Positions 1 through 13,700 of a DNA stretch of 64,000 nucleotides are shown here, one piece after another. Positions within the stretch are counted from its first letter, which is position 1. Every line of letters starts with the position of its first letter. The notes under the pieces are model-generated. The model worked only from the letters and a program-made list of their open reading frames with translations. It made no database searches and was not told the DNA's origin. The position numbers and the translations under genes are program-made. This DNA is from Ephydatia muelleri (lineage: Eukaryota > Porifera > Demospongiae > Spongillida > Spongillidae). The stretch is from positions 6,861,893-6,925,892 of the forward strand of contig JABACO010000020.1 of the NCBI GenBank assembly GCA_013339895.1, read 5' to 3'.

Positions 1-56
1 GACTGTTGCATTCTCTTGTGGGTGTGGCTCAGCATTACCCCTCCCTCTCTCTCCAG

Positions 57-3000
57 TACTATCATCAACCATTCAAAATCAACATTCATTGGTCGTGTGG
101 CTCTTGAACTCTCCCACATTCCTATGGACTACAGACGGTCAACCGAGCGCTTCATTTTTTCTCACTCAATGAAACACACAAGAGGGAAGGTGCTACTAGA
201 ACTGTGCCTGAGGCAGCCAGAGGTGAGTGGTGTGGGGTGTGCATATGGAGAGGGTGAGGGGGGAAGAAAGGGGAGGGATGGAGTTCAACGTACAGGGCCA
301 GTATGGAGAGGAGAGGGGGAGGAGGATGGGGAGGTGAGCAGGGGAGGATTAGGATAGAAGAGGACATGTGTCATGGCAATACTATGTTTACTCCACTCAT
401 TTGACATGTGCCAATGTTTGGTCATGTTGCACCGTTTCCTTGCGTGCAGACTGACCTAACTCCTCAAGCTGCAACACGTAATTACACACACCTGTTCAAA
501 GCAGTTGTGAACTACGAGAGCACCCAGGTTTGGGTTTGCCATCAGCCTGACTCCACTGGTAGCTCACGATCTCTCTTAACCCAGCACGGGAAGGGCGACG
601 AGGTAGCATCCACTCTGGTAGAGGGTGGAGATGAGGGCGGGGCACACCAGGAGCTGGGTACATGCACGTTCATCCCAAAGTGGACGGCGCAACTCAGTCC
701 CAAGGCCAAGCAGCTCCTGCACACCTACGCCACATGGCTGACATTGGAGACCTGCAGAGGGCTGACCTGTAAGTGGTGGGGAGAGGGGGAACAGGAGAGT
801 GGGTGGAGTGGGAACATGGGGAGTGGCTGTACACATGCCTTTAATTATAAGCTAAAGGTATATGCTTAAGAACCAGTTGGATATATTTATTTGCTGATGG
901 GTTATTAGGAGTTTGCCTTACAAGCGCATACATCCAGAGCTCTAGCACACTAAAAACTTTTTTTTTGGCAAAGGGCCATAATGAGCTCTGGTTGTGTGCA
1001 TGTTCCACACTTAGGGAGCTCTCTGTATTGCTGAACTATCGTGTGGAAACAGAGGCATTCATAGAGCTGCTGAATGAAATTGAAGCCAAAGCAGGAAGGG
1101 GGGAGTCTGTCAGCAGCAACAGGGAGGCGGGGCCCCAGGCCCACACCACAGCATCGGGGGATTCGTGGTCCAGCGAACTGCAGACCACGCTGGTGGGTCT
1201 GAGCAATCACTGCAAGCACAGGCTCGAGCATCACCTCGATATCATAAAGCTAGATGACTTAAGAGAAGTCTTAAAGTAGGTCCTACACCAGCAAACCTGC
1301 AGGATGTAAGTTTCACACTTGCCCACTAACCAATAGGGTCATGCAGAAGCTATACACTGTGATCCCTTTTGTGAGCAATCTGCCAGCAGATGAGCAGGGC
1401 TTTCACAAAACACTAGAGAAATGTGCAAAGGTGCTCTCCTAATGGGAATGAATGTTGGCCCTTTATTACAGTAGTTTCTGGTGTTATCTGTCTCAGGATG
1501 GAATTGAACACTGGGTTTGAGATTAGCGATGCTGATTTCCAGCCTAAGAAAATGGTTAGTAGGCAATCAAAATGCTAACAGGAGTTCAGGGATGTTACAG
1601 ACCACACACAGCACAGATGTACATGCCCTCATGCACACACATGGCACACATAAATACACACACATGCACACATACATCACACACACATGCATACACATGC
1701 ACCACATGTAACACACATGTACACCATTGGCCTGATAGATCATCAATGTCGAGGCGGTTTCATTGAAGGCACTGACGAGTGTTGTGCTACCATGTCTGAG
1801 CTAGTCCCAGGGACCACGTTGTGGGCATCTTCAAAGAGTAAATCACTGCTTACCTTGCAGAAACAGTCCCTTATCATCTTTATAATCCACACCACACACG
1901 GCACAGCTTCAATGTAGACTACTCCCATTTCATTCAAGTGATTGGATCCACGGTAGAAACATTTAGATTCATTAAAGTTATCTGATAGTGTGCCGGTTTT
2001 CTATCCCATCCCCCTTTCCCCCTCACACTTATGCCTATAGCTCCATAAAGTGACGCAATCATTACACTAATGAAGGAGTCTAACCTACTCTCTGGACCGA
2101 GACACAGCCAGTATATACGACCAGCATTTCAGATTAGCAGACGCATGCAAAATCGAGCCAGTGCCTTTGATCCAAGGTAGGTGGGGCATGAGACATGCGA
2201 GATTGACATGAGGACAGCATGCAGAAGGTCATGTGATGTGGGGGCAGTTCAATGTGACAGTGTGTGATGTGGGTGGCAGCCCATGTGACTAGTGTGTGAT
2301 GTGGGGGGGGGGGGGGAGCCCATGTGACTAGCAGGTGATTGCGCATTGCAATAGCCACCTCACTCCCCTTCCTTTGCTAAATCCATGCCTGCTGTCAAAG
2401 AGAGCGACCTATTTCTCAGCCACAAATGGGTACAAGGCCCCTAGTGCTTAGCTGATCTCGGCTGCCAAGGAGACATGCAAGGGGAGGATACAAAAGGCTG
2501 TGGAGCTGGATGATGTGGGTGGGAGGGCCACACCTTGTCTTCTTCTTGTGGACATGAGCCCCCCCCACCCACCTTCCCATTTGCACAGGTGGTCAGAGTG
2601 GTTGGGGAGGCTAAATACTCTTCCTCTGCCATCGATGTGGCAACGTTCCTCCACCAGATGGTGAAGTTTTGGAAAGAGCTTGACTGGCCGGATGTGGAGG
2701 AATGCTTTCCATTTTCACTCCTTCATTTACAGGTATGAAACTAATGCAAAAAAAAAAAAACATGCCGCAATTACTGTAAAGCACAATATAGACTTCAGTG
2801 ACAAAGGCAGTCCAGGCACAACATCACTCTTGTACATGAGCATAGGAACCAGGAGGGTAGGGGATTCTTTGCTCCTCCCCCTCTCCCCGCTCTCCATCCC
2901 ACTCCAATCTGGAACATTTTATGGATAGAGGGCATTTACATAAACTCAATCTTGCCACCCCTAACAGTGGGGGCCAGTGATTTGCGAAACACACAACATG

Positions 3001-3540
3001 GCATTGCATATTTTGACACTTGCATTGGGTTAAGTCATTAATTATCATTTTCCTCAGGCAATATGTGACTGTGCAGACTTTTATATGGAGACTTGTTATA
3101 AACAGCTGGTTAGCAAGAATCTTTACAATGCAAGTGGACAGTTTTCTGCTTCTGAACAGGTAATCAGAGAGCTTCCCTTTTGATACGTGTGTGTTCCACC
3201 ATGACTTTCTGGGGCACCTTAGGTTTGCAATCCTTTTCAACAACATGGCTCACATCAAGAGTCAGTTAGACACGTTGGTGAAGGGACTAGGGGTGGAGTC
3301 TCTCTGCGAGCGCATGAAGGACAGGGCAGAGAGCACAGTTCAAACGTTAGATAACCTCAAGAGGAGCACGGTTGAGGACATCAACAACAAGATCTTTAAA
3401 GCATTACACAAGTTCAGCAAAATGTTGGCACCAGATATCATAACTTTTATCAAGAGCATTATGGCTTCCGGAGATGTAACTTCTTCAACAGAGGTGTGAG
3501 TAAACTTAGTGCTTCTTTCCTGTCATTTATTTGCAATCCA

Positions 3541-3579
<39 letters not shown>

Positions 3580-4805
3580 CACACACACACACGGCACACA
3601 CACACGGCACACACACATACACACACACACACACATGCACACACACACACACTCAATACTTTAGGTTCTGCTGGAATTTCTCACTAAGAACCTGAAGACA
3701 TTCTCCGAGTACCTCCTGGACGACGTTTTTCATAAGTATGGTGTGCGTGTATCTCTTAAACGAAATGTGCAGTCACCACTCCACTCCCTTTAAATGCAGG
3801 GTCCTTCAATGTGTGTGGTCGGTCACCATCACATCTGCCCAATCAGCCCTACGGAGCGGTACACAGTCACAGACCGAATGCAGCCAGCTTTCTGCAACCT
3901 TGCAGGTCCTGAAGGAATTCTTCAATGCCGATGGCAATGGACTCACTGATAAGAAGCTTGAAAGCGAGGAGTACATGGTAATGATTTCTCGTGTAAAAAC
4001 ATCGCGAATGCCTGCCATTATTTGAAGCATGATGCCTTATTCCAGGCTTTGGCCAGTGAAATAGCAGTCAAGTGCCTCTCGGCAAAGGACCTAACCTTAC
4101 AGTGCTGTTTGGAATTAGTTCAGCAGCAGCCAGAAATCACTGGGTCCTCTCCAATTGGAGAGCTCCTCGTTCAGCATTGTATACCTTGAGCAGAAGTCAG
4201 CATTGGAGGTCAATATATTGAATGCAAAGTTGGTCAATGGAGATAGATACAAGAAGGATGGTATGCGCTGGCTCTAAGTGGTTACACAATTATACCTTTC
4301 TGCGTGTGTGGGTATCACTCACCTGCAGGTTCTGCTGATACCTTTGTGCAGGCATGGCTGCTACCCCAGATGGTATTCCATGACTGCAGCAAAGCTAGCT
4401 ACAAAACTGATTTGAAGAAAGGAACTCTTAATCCAGTATACTACAAGGAGGTTCATTTGTGAGTGCGAATGTCAGCCCTATCTAGTTCAAATTGACCCAC
4501 CTATGCTGTGCTCTAGACCTGCCCAACTGGAGGACTTGAGAAGTGATGGGGCCATCTTGGTGTTGGCTGTCTACTTCACAGACATGAAACGCATTGCTGG
4601 GCTGTGTGTGGTCCCCTGCAAAGATGTCCCTGTCTTAAAAAACGAGTCTGGGAGAAAGAAGATCACCCTTCCATTATTTCTAGCAAAGATGCACAACAAC
4701 GGACCTTTGAAAGAGCTGAAGGACAGGCAGACTTTACAGGACCCAGAACTGACAGACTTATACCTCCATCTTGTGAAAAAGCTGTATGCTTCCCTGCCCA
4801 ACTAA
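57..4805 (+). pseudogene. Munc13-4/BAIAP3-like gene, copy 1 (decaying, 5' end outside window)
   Basis: This is the 3' part of a Munc13-like vesicle-priming gene (C2 - MUN/MHD - C2 layout, Munc13-4/BAIAP3 type). Exons read by eye: 57-222, 450-768, 1015-1275, 1337-1430, ~1739-1828, 1907-1952, 2041-2175, 2420-2514, 2589-2732, 3058-3159, 3223-3493, 3665-3735, 3800-3977, 4046-4260, 4329-4458 and 4517-4805. They align one to one with copies 2 and 3. Several exons are broken when read against those copies. The exon at 1739-1828 starts in frame (SLKALTS) and then shifts frame twice. The exon at 2041 opens with TAA TGA. At about 2450 a TAG sits where copy 2 has Trp in GSW. The exon at 3223 has one extra base after TTTGC. 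The exon at 4046 has an extra base near 4163 and so ends early. The final C2 exons are otherwise well kept. I infer a pseudogene. Assembly error or recoding is unlikely to explain this many lesions. Confidence 0.75.
3542..3655. repeat. (AC)n microsatellite in an intron of copy 1
   Basis: Nearly pure CA dinucleotide repeats with short GGCACA and TGCA interruptions lie between the exons ending at 3493 and starting at 3665. The repeat comes within about 10 bases of the acceptor and may form part of its polypyrimidine context on the other strand. Confidence 0.95.
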
Positions 4806-6066
4806 CAGTTTTATTAACTCAACAATGCAAGCAAACTTGTTCAGCGTTTCATTTGTTTTCATGTCATTACGTATTATTTATTTATATCTATCTCTCAGTC
4901 GCTGCTAGAAAATGGCTGGAAGAGGGGTGGGACCGGAAACGGAACGAAAGGCGAATAGCATTAGTTCTGAGACAGAATCGATATGAATTATTTATCTGGA
5001 TCGTTGAGCCAAGGATTTGGAGCGAGGTCCGTCGTATTGGCGTCAAAAATTTCACCATGTACCATGACCTTGACTAGAGGGCGCTTCATTATGCCAAGGG
5101 GGAATCAAATCCGCTGCTGGATGAGGCCACTCTCCGAATACCATGGAACATTCCACGAGATTTTGATTCTTGTAAATTTACAATTATATATTGTATCCAA
5201 TTCATAGGTAAACGCTAGGACTTCTTATATTCAACGCTTTGATACCACACCATTGCTCTAGGTCTGTGTGTAAGTGTAGTTGGTGCCGACGTTACGAGGT
5301 CCGATACCCCTGGCGTCACAGTAAATTGGTTTGATATCTTCTGTTCGTTAATGATTACTTTAGATACAGCTGTGCAAAGTAATTGCTGCTCGATTCGCGC
5401 CAATGTTTTCTCCAGAAACGGCCGCTTTGCTAAAATTATTGGCGCATTAATAGTAAAAATTAACGACAGAACAAATCCGCGGTCAATAGGACCCCCTCTA
5501 TGTATACATGTACACACCAAATTTGAAGCGATTTGAAACGCTCCTATCTGAAGATGTGACCCCACGAGATATCGGACAACTCATAACATCGGCGCTGTGA
5601 AATTATATATATTGGTATAACGTCCTAACTCCTAACCAAACCGCACATCATACTATATATATAACATACAAGCCTGCAGTTGTGAATGCTACATGTACGT
5701 TGTTAAGTGCACACAAGGAAGGCTCTTAATTGCTGAGTTGAAACAGTTAAAAATCATATGATCTTAATCTACCTTAAGGTTTGCCCCGGGGGCCTGGCTC
5801 TCTGGCTCTCGGGGGCCCTGGCTATAACTATTTCGTTATATAAGATTTACCTGCATGAGCCGCAAATTCACTGCCAGATCTTTTGCATGTGTGCATTGCA
5901 CTATGATCAGGGATAACAACCTGGGATTTGCAGAAGAGAATCTTATTATTTCAAAAAGTATTTAACTGCACCTCGTACAATTCAATGTACATATATAAGG
6001 TACCTTGAGTATATTGTGCCACGGTATATGCGCAGCTTAATGTTATTGACAATAAAAAAAATGCCT

Positions 6067-6185
6067 TTAAGGTCGGCATACACGGGGCGACTTCCTGCCG
6101 ACTTGTCGCATGCAACTCGAATGAATATGGGTAAAAGTTCCGTAATTGTTTAGTTTACTGATGGCCCCGTGTATGCCGGCCTTTA
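6067..6185. mobile_element. Short MITE, PIF/Harbinger-like (TTA target duplication)
   Basis: A 113-bp unit (6070-6182) has inverted ends, AGGTCGGCATACACGGGGC at the left and the reverse complement of AGGCCGGCATACACGGGGC at the right. They differ at one position. The ends are flanked directly by TTA on both sides (6067-6069 and 6183-6185). A 3-bp TWA target duplication is typical of PIF/Harbinger elements. The interior has no coding capacity. Confidence 0.8.
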
Positions 6186-6530
6186 GTCATCCCGCGCATG
6201 CATATATGGCTTTGTGAATTTATGATAATTCGCGCATGCGCTAATTAGCAAACTCGAATCATCTTTACTGTTTATGTGCCTCGCTGGCTAAGTCTTAGCT
6301 CGACGGGCTGGGATAGCTAGAAATTCGCTACCGCGTGCGTGAGAGAGCTGCAGAATCGTTGTAAATGAAGAAAAGAGGGATTCTTACACTGGCCTAATCT
6401 ATTCGGGATGCAGAACACAAAAGAGGTAATTTGTATCTGAAGTTGTCGTGCAAAAGGAGCGGTGCGTGGTTTGATCAACATGAGATAGCATACATTTTGC
6501 TGCTTCAGTGCTTCGAACGAGATCCGCAAT

Positions 6531-6532
<2 letters not shown>

Positions 6533-6579
<47 letters not shown>

Positions 6580-6609
6580 GTGGGGGGGGGGGGGGGGGGG
6601 GGGGGGGGG
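6533..6609. repeat. Long poly-G tract
   Basis: About 75 bases are almost all G, broken by a single TGTG near 6579. On the other strand this is poly-C. Such a run can form G-quadruplexes. Its length may be affected by assembly. Confidence 0.95.
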
Positions 6610-7734
6610 AAAAACACGGGGTTTCCCCTGATTATGCAATTGCGTTATGCAAATGGATAATAACTTGTCACAATAGGTATGAATATATAATAACCTTCTT
6701 TCCAATCATTTTCCAGCCGTAAGTCTACACAAACGTTAAATCTGATTACAGAACGTCCACAGCAACAGGCGGTACTAGTTTCTGCCGCGCAAAATAAACA
6801 ACTACACCCACACGCACAGCGCGAGAGTTTAAAACGATAAGGTTACCTAGGGGATCACTCCGATACATTGTAGGTACACGTGATCATCATCATACTTTGA
6901 CATATAAATGTGCGGACACACGTTCCTTCTTCCTCAACATAAGATTGTTCGATCCTCATGTAAAGCATGGAGGCAGGTGGAGCCCCGTGTCGACTAGGTG
7001 GGTCTGTAAGGAAAGTAGAACCCATGTGGAGTGTGAAGGGACTAGTGCAGGAAGGTAGGGCTAGTGCATGAGGAGAGGTGGGGCTGGTGCATGAGGAGAG
7101 GTGGGGCTGGTGCATGAGGTGGGTGGGGCTGGTGCATGAGGGAGGGTGGGCTGATGCAGGCTATGGACACCTGGGTGCTGGGTGCAAAGGTTAATAGGAA
7201 GGTGATACCCCAACTGCAGCCATGATTTATTTTGGGTGTGGGTGTGGGTGTGGGGGAGGAGAAGAGGGATGTATATCATAGTACTCTTTACCAAAATCAG
7301 CTTATACTATGGAAGTGGGTGACCATATAGTAAGTACTAAGGTGCCAGGATGTGTGGTTAACTAACTCTTTCACGGGCAACAGAGCAATATTGCACCGCA
7401 GGTGCTATACTAAAGCCACTCTGTTTATCTAAACAGTTAACACTTTGCAGTCAACAACATATTGATCAGTTGTTTCCTGGCCATATTAGTGTAAGTTGTT
7501 TGCAAGTTACGCTTTACAGCAATTCGGAATGCTTATTTAGATGTGTATCACAATAATTGGCTTTGCTTGCAAAACAGTTAAATGCCTCTCAATAGTGAGC
7601 TCATGCTTAATGCAATATTATAAATCTTTTTCTCCCCTCGGATCAAATACGCACATTCCACAGGACAATACCAAACATTATGTAGATATGGCAAAGTAAT
7701 GTGCACATTTAAATCATTTCCCCCCATTTTCCAG

Positions 7735-10700
7735 CCTAATCGTATTTTGCAGCAGCTTCAGAAGCACTTAGCTGAGGCAACAGAGTTGAACGATGGAAGG
7801 CGTTGTACAGAAGTGTTACTCTACCTCATCAAAGTATGCAAATGATATGAAACCGATCTATAATCATGAGGACATTCTAATCTAGGTGATAGGACATGTA
7901 GTCACACTGGATGAGGTATGTGCGCACATCTGCATTCTGAATGCACCCACGCTTGCACATATGTGATACAGTCACGCATGCACATAAGTGATACAGCCAT
8001 GCATGCATATATGTGATACAGCCACAGAGATACAGCCATGCATGCATATATGTGATACAGCCACAGAGATACAGCCATGCATGCATATATGTGATACAGC
8101 CACAGAGATACAGCCATGCATGCAGTACACACAGCCATGGATGCAGTACACACAGCCATGCATGCAGTACACACAGCCATGCATGCAGTACACACAGCCA
8201 TGGATGTGTATATGCATACAATAGACTGTGTGCACACACACTCACTCCCTGGTCTGTACCTCTGATGCTGCAACCCCAAATACATGACATACAAACAGAA
8301 AGTGCCATGGAGGCTCACCTATAAAGGTGTGTGGCGTGTGTCAGACGGTGGTGTCGCTAATCACAGAGCATTTCCTAACATACACAGTGATCAAGTCAAA
8401 CTTAAGCAAAGTTACAAAAGGTTAGAGACACATGGCGAATCACATGTTTCGATTTATATTGATTGAACCCAAGATACCAAAGTGCATTGCAAGATTGGTT
8501 TGCTGCCAAAGACTGCCTGGGACTTGATGCAGGCAGCCCAGAAGCGTGATCTGCTGGATGAAGAAGTCTGCTCAACTTCCCGTTTGAGCACACCATGTGA
8601 AATTCAACTGTAAGCAAATTGCACATTGTTTTCAGAGACATGCGACATTCCATCCTTTGTTGCCACATTGCTACAGCTGTTTTGATCAATTGAAACAGAA
8701 GGTCATGGTCATTGAGATATGGAAAAGTACTGACAAGTAAGTACTTATACATTTACAAATACTTGTACAATTCGGAGTCAAAATAACCCTTTGAAAACTG
8801 GAAGAGAACATGAGAAAGAATAATGGCAAGGAGTTAAATTGGACAACAAAAAAAAGTTTTTGTTGCTATTTAAATAGACCATGCTTGGAACTTTGCTTTT
8901 CATTTCATTGTCTGGCAGCCCCTATAATAAATGTACCACCACCCTGTAGACCATTCATTGGGAGAACACATTGCGAGTTGCAAGACCTTACTCTCTGGAG
9001 TCCGTCTGTTAGAGAATTAACCCTCTATTCACACTCAAAGAAAAATGGAAGAGGAAATATGTTACTTCAACTTGGGTTAAGAGCTTGTCAGGTGAGTACA
9101 CAGGGGTGAGTACACAGGGGAGAGTACACAGGGGAGAGAGCACAGGGGAGAGAGCAAAGGGGAGAGTACACAGGGGTGAGTACACAGGGGAGAGTACACA
9201 GGGGTGAGTACACAGGGGAGAGTACATAGGGGTGAGTACACAGGGGTGAGTACACAGGGGAGAGTACATAGGGGTGAGTACACAGGGGTGAGTACACAGG
9301 GGAGAGTACACAGGGGTGAGAGCACAGGGGTGGGTACACAGGGGTGAGTACACAGGGGAGAGTACACAGGGGAGAGTACACAGGGGTGAGTACACAGGGG
9401 AGAGAGCACAGGGGAGAGTACACAGGGTGAGTACACAGGGGAGAGAGCACAGGGGTGAGTACACAGGGAGAGTACACAGGGGTGAGTACACGGGTGAGAG
9501 CACAGGGGAGAGTACACAGGGGTGAGTACACAGGGGAGAGTACATAGGGGTGAGTACACGGGTGAGAGCACAGGGGAGAGTACACAGGGTTGAGTACACA
9601 GGGGTTGAGTACACAGGGGTGAGTACACAGGGAGAGTGCACAGGGGAGAGTACACAGGGGTGAGTACACAGGGATATGGATTAGAGCCTAAGCTAGTCAT
9701 ATCTGTGTGTGGCTTAGGTACCTTTGTGGCTTCAGAAAACATGATTGATATGTGCATATGTATGTGATTCAGTTTCAATGATCTAGAGGTCATCTGCATT
9801 GCTGTACACAATATAGCATGGTCAAATGAAGCATTGAGAGGTGCCATGTTTTTTTTTGAGGCCTGCCTCTATGAAGCGTTGTCTTATGCAGTCAAAAGCT
9901 TCAGAGGTTTTTGACAGCTACGAGACACTGTTCAGGACCATTGTGAAACATGAAAGCCAGATTGTAAGAAAACAAATGGGTGTAGTGCTTGCTGTTAGGT
10001 GGTGCCCATCCCTCTCTGGCCAGGAGGGTAACGGATGCCCTGTGAGAATGTGGTCCGCCCAGCTCCCGCCTCTGGCCCGGGACCTGCTCCGTGCTCATGC
10101 CACATTGTTTGAGATCGGTGTTCTCCAGAGAGTGGATATGTAAGTGGCTTGTGTTTGGGATTGGCCCGTTTGTCACAGTGGTTAGTGTTACACACTTGGT
10201 TTTTGAGGGGTTGGAGATGAATGAGACATTCCCGGCATGGTAGCATGGTGTGCACATATTGCAACACTATGCAAAGCTGTGTCTTTATTTTTAATTCAAT
10301 TTCATTAGCTCCAAGTGTAAGTAGAGGTCGTGGTACCATCACCCATTTAAAGATGCAGCATTTGTTTATTGTGATTTTATATATACATACACCTAATACA
10401 CAGTGAACTGAGAGTGTTGATGGACTACCATACCCAAGATGGAATCGAAATAAAAGCTTTTATTCCGTTGTTAGAAGAGGTGGAAAAAGCTCTCAATGCT
10501 AAGGATCTAGATGTGCCTCTGGTCAATGACACCAATTGCAATGGAACAAAACCAGATTCACCTTTACCAACGGCTACACCACCCCCACTTGACAGTAACC
10601 CCATTTTTCCCTCGTCCACCACATCAGGAGTGACATCTCCCTTCTCTGGTGGGACCCTCACTCTTGCCAATGCACAACAGGAGGTGGCAGACTCTGACTG

Positions 10701-13700
10701 TGATGAAGAGGTCGCGTCACCGATTCCCTGCAGTCCCCAGGCCACTAGACCAAACGAGGAGTGGCCTGAAAAGTATGACCTGAAACAGAAACTAAACCAG
10801 CTATGTTGCTACATTGAGGAGAAGCTGAGCAAGCACCTATTCATTTTTGATATTACAAAACCAGAACTAGAAGAGCATCTGAGGTGAGTATACAGCAGTA
10901 CCGGGCAGGGAATACCATTGGAGCATTAGTCATCTGTACAGTCCGTGCATAGCAGCCATTATTAGTGCACAAATTAGCACTTCAATTGCACAAGACTCCT
11001 TGTAGAGAACCGACCATTGAAATGCTTCAAATGAAATGTTAGATTGGTCCATGCATGTCAGCCTTGTATTTTCTATTATTGTGTACCTATTTATGACAGT
11101 TGAATTTTTGCAGTTGCAAGAGCTAGTTATGAACTTTGTGCAGGAAATTGTTGCCAAATAGTTTTTGTTTTGGCATTTGCAGGGCTCTCAAAATGTTGTA
11201 CGCACTGCATCCTGTTATGGATCCACAATACAGTGGCAGTGACTTCCAAGCAACATTAAAGAAATGTGTTGAGGTAAATCTCTGTGCAGCATGTCTTGAA
11301 ATTAACTTCATGTTTGTCATGTACTAAAGAATGGAGTTTTACATTGGATCAGTGTGTGCAGTGCTGAGGCCCAGCCTAGCAGAGGGGTAATTTAAATTGT
11401 GGTCACATGATATGCACATGCTAGTCACATGCCTGTCACATGCACACATTAACAATGATTTGGCAGGGTCGTCAGTACAAAGCCACATCACTAAAGGCTT
11501 TGTCAGAAGCTTGCTATGCAAAGTGTAGAGAAGTCAAAGAGCACCTTGGCAGCCTCTTCAAAGAGTAACAGAAGTGTGTGCAAGGTCACTTCATGTGCTT
11601 ACACTGTTTCCTTGACAGGTTTGATGTGGATTACTTCCACATTTTTGTCCAGATTGTTAGATCCAAGGTCGGCTGGTTAAAGGGTCAAGATGCATTCGTT
11701 TATAGGGTCCAAGATGTGTGTACATTAGCCTAATTCAAAGCTTTGTGTTGTTCCATGCAGTTCTCTGAGTTTTCTATATCAAGGGAGGAAACTCATACTC
11801 TGGATGATGAAACTACAACTCTCTATTTCCAGGCCTATCTAACCTGTAAACAGATAGAAGAATATGCCAACTCAAGGTATAGGCAGAGTACACGCCTCCC
11901 ACACTAGGCAGAGTACATGCCTCCCATGCTAGGCAGAGTACATGCCTCCCATGTTAGGCAGAGTACATGCCTCCCACACTAGGCAGAGTACATGCCTCCC
12001 ACACTAGGCAGAGTACATGCCTCCCATGCTAGGCAGAGTACATGCCTCCCACACTAGGCAGAGTACATGCCTCCCATGCTAGGCAGAGTACATGCCTCCC
12101 ACACTAGGCAGAGTACATGCCGCCCACACTAGGCAGAGTACATGCCTCCCACACTAGGCAGAGTACATGCCTCCCATGCTAGGCAGAGTACATGCCTCCC
12201 ACACTAGGCAGAGTACATGCCTCCCATGCTAGGCAGAGTACATGCCTCCCCATGCTAGGCAGAGTACATGCCTCCCACACTAGGCAGAGTACATGCCTCC
12301 CACTACTAGGCAGAGTACATGGCCTCCCACACTAGGCAGAGTACATGCCTCCCATACTAGGCAGAGTACATGCCTCCCATGCTAGGCAGAGTACATGCCT
12401 CCCATACTAGGCAGAGTACATGCCTCCCACACTAGGCAAGAGTACATGCCTCCCACACTAGGCAGAGTACATGCCTCCCATGCTAGGCAGAGTACATGCC
12501 TCCCACACTAGGCAGAGTACATGCCTCCCACACTAGGCAGAGTACATGCCTCCCATGCTAGGCAGAGTGCATGCCTCCCACACTAGGCAGAGTACATGCC
12601 TCCCATGCTAGGCAGAGTGCATGCCTCCCACACTAGGCAGAGTACATGCCTCCCACACTAGGCAGAGTGCATGCCTCCCACACTAGGCAGAGTACATGTC
12701 TCCCATGTTAGGCAGAGTACATGCCTCCCATGCTAGGCAGAGTACATGCCTCCCATGTTAGGCAGAGTGCATGCCTCCCACACTAGGCAGAGTACATGCC
12801 TCCCATGCTAGGCAGAGTACATGCCTCCCATGTTAGGCAGAGTACATGCCTCCCACACTAGGCAGAGTACATGCCTCCCATGCTAGGCAGAGTACATGCC
12901 TCCCATGCTAGGCAGAGTACATGCCTCCCACACTAGGCAGAGTGCATGCCTCCCACACTAGGCAGAGTGCATGTCTCCCATGCTAGGCAGAGTACATGCC
13001 TCCCATGTTAGGCAGAGTACATGCCTCCCATGTTAGGCAGAGTACACGCCTCCCACACTAGGCAGAGTACATGCCTCCCACACTAGGCAGAGTACATGCC
13101 TCCCACACTAGGCAGAGTACATGTCTCCCATGCTAGGCAGAGTACATGCCTCCCACACTAGGCAGAGTACATGCCTCCCACACTAGGCAGAGTACATGCC
13201 TCCCATGCTAGGCAGAGTACATGTCTCCCATGCTAGGCAGAGTACATGCCTCCCACACTAGGCAGAGTACATGCCTCCCACACTAGGCAGAGTACATGCC
13301 TCCCATGCTAGGCAGAGTACATGCCTCCCACACTAGGCAGAGTACATGCCTCCCATGCTAGGCAGAGTACATGCCTCCCATGTTAGGCAGAGTACATGCC
13401 TCCCATGTTAGGCAGAGTACACGCCTCCCACACTAGGCAGAGTACATGCCTCCCACACTAGGCAGAGTACATGCCTCCCACACTAGGCAGAGTACATGCC
13501 TCCCATGCTAGGCAGAGTACATGCCTCCCACACTAGGCAGAGTACATGCCTCCCATGCTAGGCAGAGTACATGCCTCCCATGCTAGGCAGAGTGCATGCC
13601 TCCCACACTAGGCAGAGTACATGCCTCCCACACTAGGCAGAGTACATGCCTCCCACACTAGGCAGAGTGCATGCCTCCCACACTAGGCAGAGTACATGTC

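Larger units (their letters stand above)
4806..7734. other. Spacer between Munc13-like copies 1 and 2
   Basis: No convincing exon is seen here. It holds a PIF/Harbinger-type MITE (6070-6182), a long poly-G tract (about 6533-6609) and a short tandem repeat of about 23 bp (about 7035-7150, unit containing GGTGCATGAGG). The promoter and first exons of copy 2 should lie here, but I could not identify them. Confidence 0.6.

Noticed and set aside
9009-9847. Long minus-strand ORFs (up to 256 codons) of Cys/Leu/Pro/Tyr repeats
   Set aside because: They are translations of the 14-bp intronic array. All three frames are open and there is no non-repeat domain.
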